DNA from: Gemmatimonadota bacterium
GTDB taxonomy: Bacteria > Latescibacterota > UBA2968 > GCA-2709665
Length of the DNA: 64,000 nucleotides
Reading direction: 5' to 3'
Assembly: GCA_028877215.1 (NCBI GenBank)
Contig: JAPPFJ010000012.1
Coordinates: forward strand, 124,001-188,000
The position numbers and the translations under genes are program-made. Below, piece by piece: positions 61,880 through 64,000 of the stretch. The stretch's first letter is position 1. The number at the start of each line of letters is the position of its first letter. The notes under the pieces were generated by a model. The model made no database searches, was not told the origin of the DNA, and saw nothing but the letters and a program-made list of their open reading frames with translations.

Positions 61880-63958
61880 TCACCCTCCGAACGCCCTCGC
61901 GAGAATCAGATAGTCCGAAAACCCGACCTCGCCATCCCCGTCCAGATCGAACCTCGCGTCGTAACCGGCATCTCCATGACTGAATCCGAACTCTTGTGCA
62001 AATTTCACAAAGTCGGCGAAATCCACCCTGCCGTTGTCGTCGAAGTCGGGGTCGGGCTTAAGCGGGGTGATATAAGGAGACATATCCCATACCAGGATGG
62101 TACCGTCTGAACCACGGGAAGTCAATATGGGTTTATAGAACGAGAAAGCGAGCGAACGAACTCCTCCGTGATGCGTAAGGCTAACAATCTCCTCTTGGGC
62201 GTTTAGATCCCATAGCCTGACCGTGCTGTCGAACGACCCCGAAGCCAGAATGTTCGGTTCGGGCGACAACGCCACTGCGGCGACCGCCCTGTCATGACCT
62301 TCTAAAGCGCCGGATTCTACGCCGCGCCGCCAATCCCACAGCCTGACTATGTCTTCATCTTGCTCTACAGTAACGAGGGTGTTTCCGTCGGCCGAAAACA
62401 TCACAAACTCGACCGAGTTCAAAAGCCGTAAGGTTGCGATGTTTTTTTGTTTGGGCACGTCCCACAATCTGACCGTACGGTCGAACGACCCCGAAGCCAG
62501 TGTGGCCCCGTCGGGTGAAAACGCCACAGTATTGACTCTTTCGTCATGGCCTCCCAGCGACGTGACTTCTCTCAGATTCACGGCGTCCACCAGCCTGATT
62601 CTGTTTTGGTGATCAGCGCCGCTATGCCCCGATGCCAGAATGGACCCGTCGCGTGAAAATGCCATAGAATAGACGTTCCCGAGCATTTTGTTGTTGAGAT
62701 CGGCGATCTCGAACCCCGTGGCCACGTTCCAAAACGTGATGGATCCATCGCCGGAGGTAGCCAGTGTATTCCCGTCGGGCGAATACGCAAGCGAATAAAC
62801 CACTCCCGCGTATCTCTCAGTTTCGGAAAGTTCCTCCGCGTCCGACAGATCCCAACCCACCATCGTCCCGGTTCCCGTTCCGGCAACCACAGTCGCGCCA
62901 TCGGGGGAAATCGCCATCGAACGAAAATCCTGAAAATCGTTGAGTTTGACCAAGTTTCCCGATTTCACATTACGCAAAATTGCGCCGTCGTAGGCTGTGG
63001 AAACGAGGAGATCCGGGTCGGCCGGTGAATATTTCAGCGATTGGATCCAGTGTCTGTGGGTGTCCTGGGTGCTGATACGATCTCGCGTGGCGACGTCCCA
63101 GTGTATCATTAGTTTTACGGAACCGGTCGTCAATGTATTGCCATCCGGCGAGAACGCCACGGACGAGGCGCTGGTCACATGCACGAGGAATGTGGCAATT
63201 TGTTCTCTGGCTGCGACGTCCCACATCCGGGCGGTGCCATCCCACGCCCCGGACGCCAACGTCGTCCCGTCGGGCGAAAAAGCCAGTGCCTCGACCCTGT
63301 CCCTGTGTCCAGAAAGCGTGGCGACTTCCTTTCGCGCTGACACGTCCCATAGCTTGATGTTATTGTCGCCGGAGGAAGCCAGCATGGTACCGTCGGGCGA
63401 AAACACCAACCCCTCGATGCCACTCGTATGCCCGTCAAGAACAGCGACCACGCTTCGAGTAGCCATTTTCCACAATTGTACTGTGCCGTCATTCGACCCC
63501 GAGGCCAGGGTGATTCCATCGGGTGAAAACACCACAGTGGGAAAGTAAAGCGGTTCATGGCGGAGGGTGCCGATACGTCTGCCTGTATTGACGTTCCACA
63601 GCGCTATGGTGTGATTGTGCAACCCGGCGGCGAGCGTCGCTCCAACGGGAGAAAATGAGACCGAAGTAGGTTGTGTCTCAGTGGGCAACAGCGTAACGTA
63701 ACGGTTAGTCGCCACGTCGTAGACCCACACGCCAATGTGACTTGCTACGGCCAGGTATCGCCCATCACTTGAAAAATCCACCGCGTGGTTGCCATCGGCA
63801 ATAGAACCCTTCCCCAGGCGGGCAATCGCTCCTTCCGGCAAGTGCCATGTCCGTGTGTGACCGGTGAGACCGGCCGGATTGAGATCGCCGGCTCCTTGAC
63901 CGAATAGCGGTTGAAGAAAAATAAGCACCAGTGCAATGGAGCGGATAGGATATTTCAT
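61880..63958 (-). CDS. Secreted WD40 beta-propeller protein with C-terminal dockerin-like calcium loops
   Basis: This 692-aa protein has a signal peptide (about 1-23, LIFLQPLFGQ-GA). About 13 WD40-type repeats follow, built on xFSPDGxTLASGSxDxTVRLWDVxxxxxIATL, for example SPDGITLASGSNDGTVQLWK and SPDGTTLASGAWDGTARMWDV. The last 60 residues are a paired calcium-loop module (DPDFDDNGRVDFADFVKFAQEFG...FDLDGDGEVGFSDYLILARAFGG) like that in both giant proteins. GGAGGGAGG lies just before the ATG at 63958. A propeller with a dockerin-like tail suggests attachment to a cohesin-type partner outside the cell; binding partners are unknown. It appears complete. Confidence 0.88.
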   Translation of the reverse strand: MKYPIRSIALVLIFLQPLFGQGAGDLNPAGLTGHTRTWHLPEGAIARLGKGSIADGNHAVDFSSDGRYLAVASHIGVWVYDVATNRYVTLLPTETQPTSVSFSPVGATLAAGLHNHTIALWNVNTGRRIGTLRHEPLYFPTVVFSPDGITLASGSNDGTVQLWKMATRSVVAVLDGHTSGIEGLVFSPDGTMLASSGDNNIKLWDVSARKEVATLSGHRDRVEALAFSPDGTTLASGAWDGTARMWDVAAREQIATFLVHVTSASSVAFSPDGNTLTTGSVKLMIHWDVATRDRISTQDTHRHWIQSLKYSPADPDLLVSTAYDGAILRNVKSGNLVKLNDFQDFRSMAISPDGATVVAGTGTGTMVGWDLSDAEELSETERYAGVVYSLAYSPDGNTLATSGDGSITFWNVATGFEIADLNNKMLGNVYSMAFSRDGSILASGHSGADHQNRIRLVDAVNLREVTSLGGHDERVNTVAFSPDGATLASGSFDRTVRLWDVPKQKNIATLRLLNSVEFVMFSADGNTLVTVEQDEDIVRLWDWRRGVESGALEGHDRAVAAVALSPEPNILASGSFDSTVRLWDLNAQEEIVSLTHHGGVRSLAFSFYKPILTSRGSDGTILVWDMSPYITPLKPDPDFDDNGRVDFADFVKFAQEFGFSHGDAGYDARFDLDGDGEVGFSDYLILARAFGG

Positions 63959-64000
63959 CTCCGGCCTCCCTCCAGGATTGATGTTGTCTGCGTACTTTTG

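Overview
The window is a high-GC bacterial chromosome segment with no rRNA, one tRNA and no recognisable transposase, integrase-phage or CRISPR locus. Secreted proteins end in FlgD-like sorting domains (NPFNP / LLGQEVR / SSGVYFYRV type), and three carry dockerin-like calcium-loop pairs (VDFxDF...DxNDDxxVDF). Together with the general gene complement this points to a Latescibacterota-like or neighbouring FCB-group lineage. That placement is an inference from motif style, not a measured phylogeny.

Layout. 0.3-8.6 kb (minus strand): a cell-surface polysaccharide cluster with a nucleotide-sugar dehydrogenase, an SDR epimerase, a C-methyltransferase, a GT2, a YfhO-like membrane protein and a flippase. 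8.6-10 kb: a cluster of short intergenic repeats around a GIY-YIG gene. 10-16 kb (minus): GT4, rfaE2-type adenylyltransferase, then hisB, hisC, hisD, hisG (transcribed G-D-C-B). 16.2-20.5 kb (plus): phosphoesterase, uvrC, ogt, xer recombinase. 21-24.9 kb: a frameshifted GHMP kinase, a GT2 and a GT39-like membrane transferase. 25.2-26.3 kb: a VapBC45-like toxin-antitoxin pair between 308-bp direct repeats. 27-34.4 kb (minus): HtrA protease, sigma-54 activator with a changed GAFTGA loop, and a 1229-aa TPR protein. 35.4-42.4 kb (plus): ispE, tRNA-Gln, rplY, pth, hppA, rpsF, rpsR, an S23-like four-helix protein and rplI. 42.8-57.9 kb (plus): two giant paralogous secreted proteins and a smaller cohesin-like one, with a tandemly duplicated membrane gene and a bifunctional nuclease between them. 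58.9-64 kb: an outer-membrane beta-barrel protein, MsrP, an amidohydrolase, and a secreted WD40/dockerin-like protein.

The most unusual feature is a dispersed element, here called R: 18 full or near-full copies and at least 3 fragments, about 5% of the window. Each copy has a purine-rich left arm of drifting heptamers (TAGACGG, AAGACGT types), a structured core with TGCC-NNN-GGCA, an optional CACCAGGTGGTG module, and a pyrimidine-rich right arm complementary to the left one. The termini read AAAAGGCGGGTAGACG and its inverse. Copies sit at gene 3' ends and in several cases supply the stop codon itself. With an A-tract on one side and a T-tract on the other they look like mobile bidirectional terminators or 3'-end elements. 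Nothing in the window encodes an obvious mobilising enzyme.

A second notable system is the giant protein gene at 51440. It has a perfect consensus sigma-70 promoter (TTGACA-17-TATAAT) and a leader of about 390 nt containing a perfect Shine-Dalgarno in front of a three-codon ORF, an arrangement that would suit a very abundant surface-layer-like protein.
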